From CAYSPT01 sp964432985 (GTDB lineage Bacteria; Muiribacteriota; CAYSPT01), in contig CAYSPT010000006.1 of the NCBI GenBank assembly GCA_964432985.1, forward strand, positions 1 through 64,000: DNA of 64,000 nucleotides, written 5' to 3'. A program made the translations under genes and the position numbers. This document shows, in pieces, positions 43,209 to 52,739 of this stretch (its first letter is position 1; every line of letters starts with the position of its first letter). The notes beneath the pieces were generated by a model, which worked only from the letters and a program-made list of their open reading frames with translations, did not search any database and had not been told where the DNA came from.

Positions 43209-44829
43209 AAAATTAATGGAAGCCGGTATCAGGGAGACCGATACCCTCGACTTTGAGCAGATGGTCAATGCCCAGGAGCACTGCCTTTGTGCTATTGATT
43301 CCGGGTACAACGTCATGTACATTAATGACTCTCTGTCCGGGTTTCTCGGGCTTGATAAGAGTGCCGTCGCCGGCTGCAAGTGCTACGAGGTGTGGTTCGG
43401 GAACCAGTGCGGTACCGAGCGGTGTCCAATGGTCAGAATTCTGGAAGGGGGGCAGGAATTGGTAGTTGACTTTACTGAAAAGGAGCAAACCCGAAAAGGT
43501 ACCGTTCCCTGCCGTATGCAAGCTGCTCCGTTAAAAGATTTATCCGGTAAGGTATATGGTATTGTCGAGATATGCCAGGATGTGACCGAGAGCAGAAAGG
43601 TTGAGGAGCTTCAGAGAAGCAATGTGCAATTTCTGGTAACACTGCTTGATACCATTCCCCATCCGGTTTTCTTCAAAGATTCCAAAGGTACTTTTCAAGG
43701 TTGTAACGAGGTGTTTGCTCATCAGATCCTGGGGATGCCTGTAGAGGAAGACGGCAGTAAACCGTTGGACGAGTTGCCATCGACTATCGGCAATAATCTC
43801 CCCGCTATTTTTCACCGGCTCGATGATGAACTCATCGCTACCCCGGGAACCGGTTCATATGCGACAACTATTCTATGTTCGGATGGTAGAAAGAGGGATT
43901 TCATTTTCAACAAGGCAACATTCAAAGATCCGAACGGGGCGGTAGCCGGTCTGGTCGGCGCCATGCTGGATATTACTGAATTGAAAGAGGTAAAGGAGAA
44001 GCTTCAGCAGCAAAACCACGAATTGAAGAAAGCATTGTCCACTATCAACAGTGATTTTGAAGCGGCGGCTGAAATTCAAAGAGATCTGCTGCCCAACAGA
44101 CACTCCATACTACAGGGTATTGAATCTGCCTGGCATTTTGAACCATGTCAGGCAATTGGCGGCGACCTGCTTAATGTGTTTGATCTTGACGGTACCAACG
44201 TGGGCTTTTATCTATTTGATGTTTCCGGCCATGGAGTTCCGGCCGCTCTGCTTTCGGTAACACTGAGCCGGCTTCTTACCCGGTGGACTCCGGGAGAGAA
44301 TCTCCTGGTCGAGTCAGATGGCCGGATCAGATCACCGGCCGAGGTTCTTAATCTGCTCAACCTGCGGTTCCAATTTTGCACTGAAAGTACCCAGTATTTC
44401 ACTATTATCTATGGTATTCTCAATACCCGCAGCGGCCAGGTACGGTATGCCAACGCCGGGCACCAGCCTGTTATGGTGTGCCGCCGCGGTGGAAAAACCG
44501 AAATACTGGAAGACGGCGGACGTCCTGTGGGATGGTTTTTTGAGGAGAATTACACCAGCTACGAAATATGGCTTACTCCTGGCGACAGGGTCATGCTGTA
44601 CTCGGATGGTATTGTGGATGCGCGCGGCTGCGATAAGACCAGCCGCTTTGGCTTGAAGAGACTGTCACGCTGCGCCACAGAAGGAATGGCTCATTCCCCC
44701 GATCAGTCGGTGAAGAATATAATGGAGGAGTTTTCGTGCTGGACCAGAGGGGGCGAGCACGAAGATGATGTTGCCCTTGAAGATGATGTCACTCTTCTAA
44801 TAGTGGAATTGAGTGATGTGCCCGAATGA
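43183..44829 (+). CDS. PAS-PAS-PP2C (RsbU/SpoIIE-type) phosphatase
   Basis: 548 residues from ATG 43183, within the 3' end of the GTPase gene; ATG 43111 would overlap more and lacks support. Two PAS domains (about 20-130 and 140-265), a short coiled coil, then a SpoIIE-type PP2C domain (about 305-545) with ACQAIGGDLLN-like metal ligands (PCQAIGGDLLNVFDLD), FDVSGHGVPAALLS and DGIVDAR, followed by EDDVTLLIVEL. These phosphatases dephosphorylate STAS-domain anti-anti-sigma factors in partner-switch circuits. The STAS protein at 56813-57193 is a possible client, although it lies 12 kb away. Confidence 0.9.
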   Translation: MSLKSVSNEKLMEAGIRETDTLDFEQMVNAQEHCLCAIDSGYNVMYINDSLSGFLGLDKSAVAGCKCYEVWFGNQCGTERCPMVRILEGGQELVVDFTEKEQTRKGTVPCRMQAAPLKDLSGKVYGIVEICQDVTESRKVEELQRSNVQFLVTLLDTIPHPVFFKDSKGTFQGCNEVFAHQILGMPVEEDGSKPLDELPSTIGNNLPAIFHRLDDELIATPGTGSYATTILCSDGRKRDFIFNKATFKDPNGAVAGLVGAMLDITELKEVKEKLQQQNHELKKALSTINSDFEAAAEIQRDLLPNRHSILQGIESAWHFEPCQAIGGDLLNVFDLDGTNVGFYLFDVSGHGVPAALLSVTLSRLLTRWTPGENLLVESDGRIRSPAEVLNLLNLRFQFCTESTQYFTIIYGILNTRSGQVRYANAGHQPVMVCRRGGKTEILEDGGRPVGWFFEENYTSYEIWLTPGDRVMLYSDGIVDARGCDKTSRFGLKRLSRCATEGMAHSPDQSVKNIMEEFSCWTRGGEHEDDVALEDDVTLLIVELSDVPE

Positions 44830-44862
44830 TAATGTGCCCTGTTTGGAAGGACTATTGGCGGC

Positions 44863-45627
44863 ATGATACAGGTTGACTGTCAACCTCTTTACCGTGATGG
44901 CCGGCATTATGATCTCCAGTCCGGTCATATTGCAGAAGATATTCAATTTTATCAGGAACTGTTGGAGCGGTTTGGGGACCCGGTGCTCGAACTGGCGTGT
45001 GGAACAGGCAGGATCTCAATTCCACTTGCTGAAAAGGGGTGGGCGGTTACTGGTCTCGATGTTTCAGAGGGAATGCTTGAACAAGCCCGGAGGAAAACAG
45101 CAGAAAAGGGAGTGTCAGTGGAGTGGATATTGGCAGACTGCCGCACGTTTTCCCTGAATAAAAGCTACCAGCTTATCCTGTTTCCTTTCAACTCGATTGC
45201 GCATCTTCATGATCGAGAAAGCATAGAAGCATGTTTCACAAGCGTGCATAACCATCTAAGTGAAGACGGCTGTTTTGTCATAGATTTCTTCAATCCGCGC
45301 CTGGACATCCTGTTGCGTGATTCCTCCCGGCACTATCCTGTTTTCACTTATCTCGACCCGGACGGGAACGGTACGGTGGTGGTGACCGAGAACAACGTCT
45401 ATAATGACGTTTCCCAGATCAACATGATCAAGTGGTATTACCGGTTTGATGATCGGGAAGAGGAAATCGTGGAAGAATTAAACATGAGGATGTTCTTCCC
45501 TCAGGAGCTGGACGCCCTCTTATATTATAATGGTTTCTTCGTAGAAAGCCGTTATGGAAACTATAATCGCGAGCCCTTTCAAACCGGTTCGCCAAAGCAG
45601 TTGGTGGTTTGCCGGCGACGACGGTGA
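44863..45627 (+). CDS. class I SAM-dependent methyltransferase
   Basis: 254 residues. VLELACGTGRISIPLAEKG is motif I, with the acidic residue of strand 2 in VTGLDVSEGMLEQAR and the post-I region LADCRTF. The layout matches small-molecule methyltransferases of the UbiE/CheR-like fold (Methyltransf_25 type). The substrate is unknown. It starts with ATG shortly after the phosphatase gene and ends 25 bp before the convergent uvrA gene. Confidence 0.85.
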   Translation: MIQVDCQPLYRDGRHYDLQSGHIAEDIQFYQELLERFGDPVLELACGTGRISIPLAEKGWAVTGLDVSEGMLEQARRKTAEKGVSVEWILADCRTFSLNKSYQLILFPFNSIAHLHDRESIEACFTSVHNHLSEDGCFVIDFFNPRLDILLRDSSRHYPVFTYLDPDGNGTVVVTENNVYNDVSQINMIKWYYRFDDREEEIVEELNMRMFFPQELDALLYYNGFFVESRYGNYNREPFQTGSPKQLVVCRRRR

Positions 45628-45652
45628 ATGTTCGGTTGATACCGTGGCTGTG

Positions 45653-48600
45653 TCACGCAATGGGACCTGATAAGGGCTGGTTCTTTGCCAAAAACCTGGC
45701 TGTATACGATGTTTCCAGGGCGTTCCGTGTCAATTCCCGTGGTGTGCCACAGGCCACTACCGTTCCTCCGGCGTCCCCGCCTTCTGGACCCAGGTCAATA
45801 ATATAGTCCGCTTCGGTAATTACATCCAGATTGTGTTCGATAACAATAACGGTGTTTCCTCTGTCTGCCAGTTGGCGGAGTACCCGGTTGAGTTTTTGAA
45901 CATCCGCCGCATGAAGTCCGGTTGTCGGTTCTTCGAGGATAAGAAGTGCCGGCCCGCTGCGGGAAGTCGACGACAATTCAGTGGCAAGCTTGATTCTTTG
46001 CGCTTCCCCTCCTGACAGGGTAGGACTGGCTTGTCCCAGGTGCAGGTAGTCCAAACCCAAATCTTCCAGTATTTTAAGCCTATGCGCTATCCGTGGAAAA
46101 TGTTTGAAAAGGTCCAGGGATTCCGAAACCGTCATTTCCAGCACGTCAGCGATGGTACACCCCTTGAATGCTACCTCGAGTGTCTCCCTGTCATACCGTT
46201 TTCCCCGGCATGTTCTGCACACCGAGTACACATCGGGAAGGAAGCTCATTTCCACTCTGATAATTCCTAGTCCCGAACATTCGAAGCACCTCCCTTGCGG
46301 AGTGTTGAATGAGAAGCGGCTTGATGAATAACCCCGGGCACGAGATTCAGGAAGGCACGCGAACAGGGAACGAATATCATTGAACACGTTCATATAGGTG
46401 GCGGGGACCGATCGCGGTGTCCGACCGATTGGTGACTGGTCGACTTCACCTACACGTCTGATTCCAGACCATCCGTCAAGCTGGTCGCACAGATTAGCAT
46501 CCAATTCCTTGCCTTTTGACTTTGCTATCAAGGCTGGAAGCAGCACTTCTCTGATTAATGTGCTTTTCCCAGCACCGGATACGCCGGTCACACAGGTGAA
46601 ATATCCGATGGGTATTGCTACTTGAACGTTCTTGAGATTGTTTTTTCGAGCACCTGTAAGCACCAGAAGAGGAGATTTCTTGCCAACTTGTTTGCGCTCG
46701 GTCGGAGTCTGTAATTGCCTGGTTGTGGCACATAAAAACCTACCAGTAATCGAATCTGGATTGTGTTCAATCTCCTGAATTGTCCCCTCTGCTACCACCG
46801 CTCCCCCCGATACTCCAGCACCAGGGCCCAGGTCGATAATATGGTCAGCGGCTCGTATAGTGGCTTCATCGTGCTCTACCACCACTATACTGTTCCCCTG
46901 GTCCCGGAGCGTCCGGAGTTTTTCGATAAGCTGGGCACTGTCCCGGGGATGAAGGCCGACAGTGGGTTCGTCGAGAACATAACAAACACCGTTTAAATTC
47001 GATCCCAGTTGGGCGGCCAGCTTTACCCGTTGTGTCTCCCCGGTGGAAAGCGTTTCGGCTCTGCGCTTAAGTTCCAGATAAGGGAGTCCGACTTCTTCGA
47101 GGAAAATGAGGCGGGAATTGATTTTCGGAACAAGGATTTCAGCCACACTACCCACCTTGTCAACAATGTTTGATGAAAAGAAAGCTCGTGCCTGTTTTAC
47201 CGTCATAGCAGTGATGTCATCAATTGTTTTACCCCTGAATAGAACTGCCAATGCTTCCGGTTTTAGTCGGGTACCCTGGCAGTGGTGACAGAGTTCTCCT
47301 GTATCGCGTATTCCTGCGCCTTGACAGGAAGGACAGGCACCGAGTGTGCTGCTGAAAGAGAAAAACCTTGGGTCAAGCGGAGCGAATCCCTGCCCGCAAC
47401 CAGGACAGCAAATCCTTGAACTGAGAATGATCCTGGTTTTATTCTGAAAAACAGCAGCAGCTGTACCGGCACCGGAAGTCAAGGCTTCGACTACAAGGGC
47501 GGTCTCATCAGGTAATGCAGTAGTGACCTCGGTCTTCTCGTTCTTAGAGGCAAAGGAACTGGTACTGAAGCCTTTTGGCCCGGCGGTGATCTTCCCTACC
47601 GGCAGGTCAATGGTATGAATACTGTGACGGTCGAGACGGGAAAAATCTTGAACTGCTGTTTCCTTCCCGTCTACGATGAGTGTCGAATAACCTTTTTTTC
47701 GGGCCCACTCTGCCAGCTGCCGGTGATATCCTTTGCGGGAGGACACCAGGGGGGCGACCAGTATGACTGTTTCCCTTTGTTTGATCTGCGATAAGAGGTG
47801 TTTGGTAATGTCCTGGGGATTTGTACTGACAGCGTCAAGATTACAGTCCCGGCAGGTTTGCTTGCCAGCTCTGGAAAACAAAAGGCGCAGGTAGTGATAA
47901 ATCTCGGTTATGGTTCCCACGGTAGAGTTACCCGATGCTCGTGCCACTCGTTGTTCAATGGCGACTGTAGGTGGAATTCCGGTTACTGAATCAACCCTGG
48001 GCCTGTCAAGATCTTCCACATAGCGTCTTACATATAACGGAAGAGATTCCATGTATCTCCGCCTGCCTTCGGAAAAGAGAATGTCAAAAGCCAGAGAAGA
48101 TTTTCCCGAACCGCTGACGCCGGTGATAACGACGAGTTTATCCTGGGGGATGCAAACATCAATTCTCTTAAGATTATGTTCTGCTGCCCCTTTTATCACC
48201 ATACGGGCCGTGGGAATAGTAGATACTGAAGGCTCGGTGACATGGTCCCAGCGGTTTTTGAGAGAATGTGCGGGAAGAGGATGAGCGGGGTCTTCCTCTT
48301 CCCCGGGCATTTCAATTGTCTCACCACGACGGATATGTTCCAGATGCCGTTTCAAATGCCGATTCAGATATATCCCTGTCCAGGAGAACCGTGAAGCGGC
48401 TACTTTTTCCGGTGTACCACAGGTTACGACATACCCGCCTCCGTCCCCTCCTTCTGGCCCCAGGTCAATGATATGGTCCGCCCATGTCATCACATCAAGG
48501 TGATGTTCTATTACCAATACAGAGTGGCCGTTTTCAATTAGTTTATCCAGAGATAGGAGAAAGGCGCTGATATCATGCGGGTGAAGACCGATGGTTGGCT

Positions 48601-51226
48601 CATCAAAAAGAAAGAGAGTTCCCGGATTCTTCTTTTTGGCACGGTTCTGTCCCCGCGGGCGATAGCCAAGGCTTCGAGCCAGTTTCAGGCGCTGAATTTC
48701 TCCTCCGGACAGGGTCGGGAGGGGCTGGTCCAATGTGAGATAACCAAGTCCTACTGTAATGAGTGGTTGGCATCGTTTCACCACTGCCGGTACATCTGAA
48801 AAGAAGTCGGCGGTTTCTTCTACAGAAAATTTCAATATCTCGGCTATGTTGCGTCCTCGGACGGTGATTTCCAACACTTCCTGTTTTAGACGTTTTCCCC
48901 GGCAGACAGGGCACTGGAGAAGTATATCGGGGAGAAACTGCATCTCGATGCGTTCATATCCAGCTCCCTTACACGCAGGACATTTCCCCGCTTGCGCATT
49001 AAAGGAAAAGTGACTTTTTGAATACCCTTTCGCGATTGATGATGGCGTTGCGGCAAATATGGCTCTCAGTGGATCGAGAATTTTCATGTAGGTCGCAGGG
49101 TTTGCCCGGGGAGTTCTTCCAACAGGTGTCTGGTCTACGAGAACCACATCCGCGATGTTGTCACATCCCTCAATGTGCCCTCCATTGTTAGCTGCTATCG
49201 CCTGGCCTCCCTTGAACCTCCTGCTCAGGGCTGAATAGATCACATCAATCATGAGAGAGCTTTTCCCCGAGCCGGAAACACCGGTAATGCACACGGCTTT
49301 ATGGAGTGGAATGATGATGTCTTCTCCCTTGAGGTTGTGAACTGATGGGGATTTTACGGTCAAACAAAGCTGGTCTTGTGTTTTTCTCCTGTGTGACAGC
49401 ACTGGAGTGGATACCTGGCGACTTCCCGACAGATACGCACCTGTTACAGAGTCTTCCTGGTCTTTGAGCCCCTGCAATGGACCTGCATAGACCACTCGTC
49501 CTCCGTGTGGCCCGGGTCCAGGTCCAAGATCGATCACATGGTCGGCTGAACTGATAAGCTCCATGTCATGCTCGACGAGCAGCACAGTGTTTCCACGATT
49601 CTTTAGTTCATTCAACACATCTCGTAACTGGGCAGTATCTCTGGGATGCAGTCCTGAACTGGGCTCATCAAGAATGTACAGTGTGTTGACAAGTTTTGTT
49701 CCCAGTGCCGCAGTGAGCGCCACCCGTTCGGATTCTCCGCCGGAGAGCGTTCTCGACTGCCTGTCCAGCCTTAGATAGTCGAGCCCGACCCGGCGAAGGT
49801 AGCCGAGCCTGGAAAGGACTTCTGACAAAAGTATCCTGGACGCTGCTCTATCGGGAAGAGCCAACGGTGACGTCCCAGGTGTTTGCGTGTGCCGGGCGGG
49901 AAGAGGTTTTTCATACTTGTTTTCGAGAATCCCGGAGATAAAGCGGTTGGCTTTTTCAACGGTCATGGCATAGATATCGGCAATGGTCTTTCCTTTAAAG
50001 CGGTACAAGAGAGTTTCATCCCGAAAACGCGTCCCACGGCAGGAAGGACAGGTGCGGTAGGTGCGATACCGTGAAAGAAGCACCCGGTAGTGCATTTTGT
50101 AGGTTCTGGATTCAAGCCAGTCGAAATATCCTTTGATTCCATAGAAGATGTCCGCGCCTTCCATGATGGCTTTACTGTGCTCGGGGGCAAGGGAATGAAA
50201 GGGAACGTTCATGGGAATACCCTCATGGCAGCAGAAATGCTCCAGGTCTAGCATACATTCCCGGGAAAAACCACTTCTCCATGGCTTGATAGCGCCATCT
50301 TCAAGGGACATCCGTTTGTCCGGGATTACAAGGTCCGGGTCAATTTCGATTAACCGGCCAAAACCATGGCAAACAGGGCAGGCACCAATGGGATCATTAA
50401 AAGAAAACAGATTTTGCGACGGGAGCGAATAGGAAATATCACAGTCAGGACAGTTCAATTTGTTTGAGTACCTGAACGGGATATCCATGGATGCACCAGA
50501 CTTTTTCCCTCTTCCGCTGAGGGACAGTATTGCTGTTCCCTGTCCATAGCTGTATGCTAATTCAACTGCTTCCACACATCTGGAACGCTGGTTTTTATTC
50601 AGGCGTATCCGATCTACCAGGACATTGAGTTCGGCGGGGAGTTCATCAGGTAATTCAGAAATTTCCGTGATACACTGATCGATAACAACTCTTGTAAATC
50701 CCTGTTTTTCAAGAGCATCGGTTATTTCTCCGGCAGTAAAGGACGCTGGAACTGAAATGGGAAAACAGATTAGAAGTGTCGTTCCTTGAACCAGCAATGT
50801 CGAAATTTGTTCAACAACGTTCTCGGGGCTGGCCGCTTGTATCGATTGACCACATGAGCGGCAGTGGAGGGTTGCCCATCCGGAAAAGAGAAGCTTGATG
50901 TGGTCGGTTAGCCCGGTCATTGTACCGACAGTGGAGCGGGAACTCCTTACAGGACCGGTTCTCCCTATATAAATAGCCGGAGGAATATTGTGGATGAAGC
51001 CAACATCAGGGGCGTCCAGTTTCTGCAAGAACTGCCGGGCGTATGTGGAAAAGGTTTCCAGATACCGACGCAATCCCTCGGCGTAAATGGTATCGAAGGC
51101 AAGTGATGATTTACCTGAACCACTGACACCGGTCACTACCGTCAATGTCCCGGATGGAATGGTGATATGCTGCCCCTGAAGATTGTTCTGTCGGGCATTT
51201 TCAACAATGATATCCGGTGTTGGCAT
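45653..51226 (-). CDS. uvrA: double-length UvrA: two excinuclease A units in one chain
   Basis: 1857 residues, nearly twice normal UvrA (about 940). Four ABC modules are present, two per UvrA unit. Walker A motifs GVSGSGKS or GVSGAGKS lie near residues 34, 649, 1035 and 1546, and signature motifs near 492 (LSGGESER), 837 (LSGGEIQR), 1392 (LSTGETQR) and 1736 (LSGGEAQR). Each unit keeps the zinc-finger Cys pairs (CPDCD...CPVCHG; CPACKG...CPVCRG; CPGCG...CPSCQG; CFECSG...CRTCRG). The third signature has Thr for Gly and the fourth Walker B reads LILEEP instead of LDEP. It should recognise DNA damage as an internal dimer in nucleotide excision repair. The frame is uninterrupted. It follows proC by 9 bp. 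Confidence 0.93.
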   Translation of the reverse strand: MPTPDIIVENARQNNLQGQHITIPSGTLTVVTGVSGSGKSSLAFDTIYAEGLRRYLETFSTYARQFLQKLDAPDVGFIHNIPPAIYIGRTGPVRSSRSTVGTMTGLTDHIKLLFSGWATLHCRSCGQSIQAASPENVVEQISTLLVQGTTLLICFPISVPASFTAGEITDALEKQGFTRVVIDQCITEISELPDELPAELNVLVDRIRLNKNQRSRCVEAVELAYSYGQGTAILSLSGRGKKSGASMDIPFRYSNKLNCPDCDISYSLPSQNLFSFNDPIGACPVCHGFGRLIEIDPDLVIPDKRMSLEDGAIKPWRSGFSRECMLDLEHFCCHEGIPMNVPFHSLAPEHSKAIMEGADIFYGIKGYFDWLESRTYKMHYRVLLSRYRTYRTCPSCRGTRFRDETLLYRFKGKTIADIYAMTVEKANRFISGILENKYEKPLPARHTQTPGTSPLALPDRAASRILLSEVLSRLGYLRRVGLDYLRLDRQSRTLSGGESERVALTAALGTKLVNTLYILDEPSSGLHPRDTAQLRDVLNELKNRGNTVLLVEHDMELISSADHVIDLGPGPGPHGGRVVYAGPLQGLKDQEDSVTGAYLSGSRQVSTPVLSHRRKTQDQLCLTVKSPSVHNLKGEDIIIPLHKAVCITGVSGSGKSSLMIDVIYSALSRRFKGGQAIAANNGGHIEGCDNIADVVLVDQTPVGRTPRANPATYMKILDPLRAIFAATPSSIAKGYSKSHFSFNAQAGKCPACKGAGYERIEMQFLPDILLQCPVCRGKRLKQEVLEITVRGRNIAEILKFSVEETADFFSDVPAVVKRCQPLITVGLGYLTLDQPLPTLSGGEIQRLKLARSLGYRPRGQNRAKKKNPGTLFLFDEPTIGLHPHDISAFLLSLDKLIENGHSVLVIEHHLDVMTWADHIIDLGPEGGDGGGYVVTCGTPEKVAASRFSWTGIYLNRHLKRHLEHIRRGETIEMPGEEEDPAHPLPAHSLKNRWDHVTEPSVSTIPTARMVIKGAAEHNLKRIDVCIPQDKLVVITGVSGSGKSSLAFDILFSEGRRRYMESLPLYVRRYVEDLDRPRVDSVTGIPPTVAIEQRVARASGNSTVGTITEIYHYLRLLFSRAGKQTCRDCNLDAVSTNPQDITKHLLSQIKQRETVILVAPLVSSRKGYHRQLAEWARKKGYSTLIVDGKETAVQDFSRLDRHSIHTIDLPVGKITAGPKGFSTSSFASKNEKTEVTTALPDETALVVEALTSGAGTAAAVFQNKTRIILSSRICCPGCGQGFAPLDPRFFSFSSTLGACPSCQGAGIRDTGELCHHCQGTRLKPEALAVLFRGKTIDDITAMTVKQARAFFSSNIVDKVGSVAEILVPKINSRLIFLEEVGLPYLELKRRAETLSTGETQRVKLAAQLGSNLNGVCYVLDEPTVGLHPRDSAQLIEKLRTLRDQGNSIVVVEHDEATIRAADHIIDLGPGAGVSGGAVVAEGTIQEIEHNPDSITGRFLCATTRQLQTPTERKQVGKKSPLLVLTGARKNNLKNVQVAIPIGYFTCVTGVSGAGKSTLIREVLLPALIAKSKGKELDANLCDQLDGWSGIRRVGEVDQSPIGRTPRSVPATYMNVFNDIRSLFACLPESRARGYSSSRFSFNTPQGRCFECSGLGIIRVEMSFLPDVYSVCRTCRGKRYDRETLEVAFKGCTIADVLEMTVSESLDLFKHFPRIAHRLKILEDLGLDYLHLGQASPTLSGGEAQRIKLATELSSTSRSGPALLILEEPTTGLHAADVQKLNRVLRQLADRGNTVIVIEHNLDVITEADYIIDLGPEGGDAGGTVVACGTPRELTRNALETSYTARFLAKNQPLSGPIA

Positions 51227-51235
51227 GAGATCGTA

Positions 51236-52075
51236 CTAGTGCTTGTCTGCTTGAGACTGCAGCAATTCAATGATTTCTGACGACCGTTGCGTTGCTTTAA
51301 CTACTGCCTTGATAAGGGTAACACGGAGTTTCCCCTCTTCCAATTCAAGTATTCCGTCAATGGTAGTGCCGGCTGGAGTAGTAACTTCGTCTTTCAGCCT
51401 GGCGGGATGTTCACCGGTGGCCAGCACCATACTGGCTGCACCGAGCAATGTCTGGGCGGCAAGGCGGGTCGATACATCCCGGGGAATTCCGACTTTCACG
51501 CCCGCCTCTGCCAGCGATTCCATAATAATGTAGGCGTAGGCAGGACCGCTTCCGGAAAGAGCGGTGACTCCATCCATGTGCTTTTCTTCAAGAATTTGCA
51601 CTTCCCCGACTGATTTGAAAATTTCTCGTGTAATAATTAGAGAATGCCTGTCGGCGTGCTGCCCCGGACAGATTACTGACATACCGACCTTGATAAGGCA
51701 GGGCATATTGGGCATTACCCGGACCACCGGTACGCCAGGAGGGATTCTGTTCTCGACGAATTCCGTAGTAATAGCGGCGGCTACTGATATGACCAGCTTG
51801 GACTGTGTGACTTCGCCGGCAATGGAGCGCAGTACACTATCCATCGTTTGAGGCTTAACCGCGAGGATAATAATATCGCTGCTTTTTACCAGTTTACGGT
51901 TATCCCTGGTAATGGTAATGCCGAGTTTCTTTTTTAGCCTGGTGACTCTCTCCCGGTGACAGACACTTCCAGTAACATGTGCCTTTTTTACTACCCCGGC
52001 ATCCAGAAGACCCAGAATGAGTGCTTCTCCGATTTTTCCGACTCCGATAACGCCGATTGGTTTATTCTTGAGCAT
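51236..52075 (-). CDS. proC: pyrroline-5-carboxylate reductase
   Basis: 279 residues. GVIGVGKIGEALILGLL (about 8-24) binds NAD(P)H; ILAVKPQTM and VRVMPNMPCLIKVGMSVI follow, and the substrate site is ALSGSGPAYAYIIMESLAEAGVKVGI with DEVTTPAGTTIDGI. ProC makes proline from pyrroline-5-carboxylate. The ATG has GGAGG 5 nt upstream. A likely promoter lies about 330 bp upstream, beyond a MITE-like element, so the leader appears to include that element. uvrA follows on the same strand. Confidence 0.95.
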   Translation of the reverse strand: MLKNKPIGVIGVGKIGEALILGLLDAGVVKKAHVTGSVCHRERVTRLKKKLGITITRDNRKLVKSSDIIILAVKPQTMDSVLRSIAGEVTQSKLVISVAAAITTEFVENRIPPGVPVVRVMPNMPCLIKVGMSVICPGQHADRHSLIITREIFKSVGEVQILEEKHMDGVTALSGSGPAYAYIIMESLAEAGVKVGIPRDVSTRLAAQTLLGAASMVLATGEHPARLKDEVTTPAGTTIDGILELEEGKLRVTLIKAVVKATQRSSEIIELLQSQADKH

Positions 52076-52100
52076 GATTTCCTCCAGTAAAACTATTTAA

Positions 52101-52382
52101 CCCGCATAATTCACAAATAATCTGCTGCGGCTCGAAAATGACCGCACCTACTTCGTTGCGGTGCGCTAAAGCGCATACGAAAAATGTTCTCGACGTACCT
52201 ACAGGTAGTGAGCGACTTCCTGTCACTCACCCTTCGGGCTGCCAGCAAGTGGCAGCGACATTCCGCTATCCTGCGGAATGTAACGCTCCGATCATTTTCC
52301 TGCGCGCCTTGTATCTGCAGTCAATTTTCCTGGGCTCGCTCGCGAGACCCCGCCTCGCGACGATAATTCATGAATTATTCGG
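52101..52382. mobile_element. MITE-like element, 282 bp, no coding gene
   Basis: Its ends are imperfect inverted repeats (CCGCATAATTCACAAATAATC versus CCGAATAATTCATGAATTATC read inwards; 17 of 21 match), and ATTTAA lies directly outside both ends (52095-52100 and 52383-52388), like a target duplication. The core is unusually rich in short palindromes, for example CTGCCAGCAAGTGGCAG, ATTCCGCTATCCTGCGGAAT and CTCGCTCGCGAG, so the RNA would be highly folded. No transposase is encoded; the open frames through it are not gene-like. Related short copies occur at 25981, 37743 and 42150. Confidence 0.6.
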
Positions 52383-52404
52383 ATTTAACTGCTGCCTGTT
52401 TGCC

Positions 52405-52435
52405 AGTATACCTATTTGTTGACCAATTTTGTCAA
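52405..52435 (-). promoter_or_regulatory. putative promoter of proC-uvrA
   Basis: Minus strand TTGACA (52435-52430), a 19-nt spacer and TATACT (52410-52405). The elements are near consensus but the spacing is long. The start would be near 52398, upstream of the MITE-like element. Apart from this promoter I see nothing between 52389 and the tRNA-Ala gene. Confidence 0.4.
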
Positions 52436-52578
52436 GCAAAGAATGGGAAAGTAAAGGAACCTGAATAAGCAGCCGATAAGTGCAGTATGAATGTATTTGG
52501 ATGTAAAGGGGATAGTCTATCTATGTTGTGTCATGCCGCCCCGAATTACCTGATGAAGATCAGAGCGAACGCGAGTGA

Positions 52579-52651
<73 letters not shown>

Positions 52652-52685
52652 ATGAAGAAGCTAGCCGTGTCAGCCCATCACTTGA

Positions 52686-52714
52686 ATCCTATCACGGCCG
52701 GCGTGGAACGTCAA
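52686..52714 (-). promoter_or_regulatory. promoter of tRNA-Ala
   Basis: Minus strand TTGACG (52714-52709), a 17-nt spacer and TAGGAT (52691-52686), about 35 nt before the tRNA. Its -35 lies in an arm AATACTTGAC that is repeated in inverted orientation at 52735-52744 near the divergent promoter. Confidence 0.55.
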
Positions 52715-52739
52715 GTATTACCGCGTGATTTGGGAATAC

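Noticed and set aside
45653..51226. uvrA double length explained by a frameshift or read-through of two genes
   Set aside because: The frame is continuous with no stop or obvious internal start with a ribosome site between units; the linker region reads as ordinary protein.
52138..52422. 94-codon open frame through the MITE-like element
   Set aside because: It lies over many palindromes, has no ribosome site and its composition follows the repeat structure; the element better explains it.
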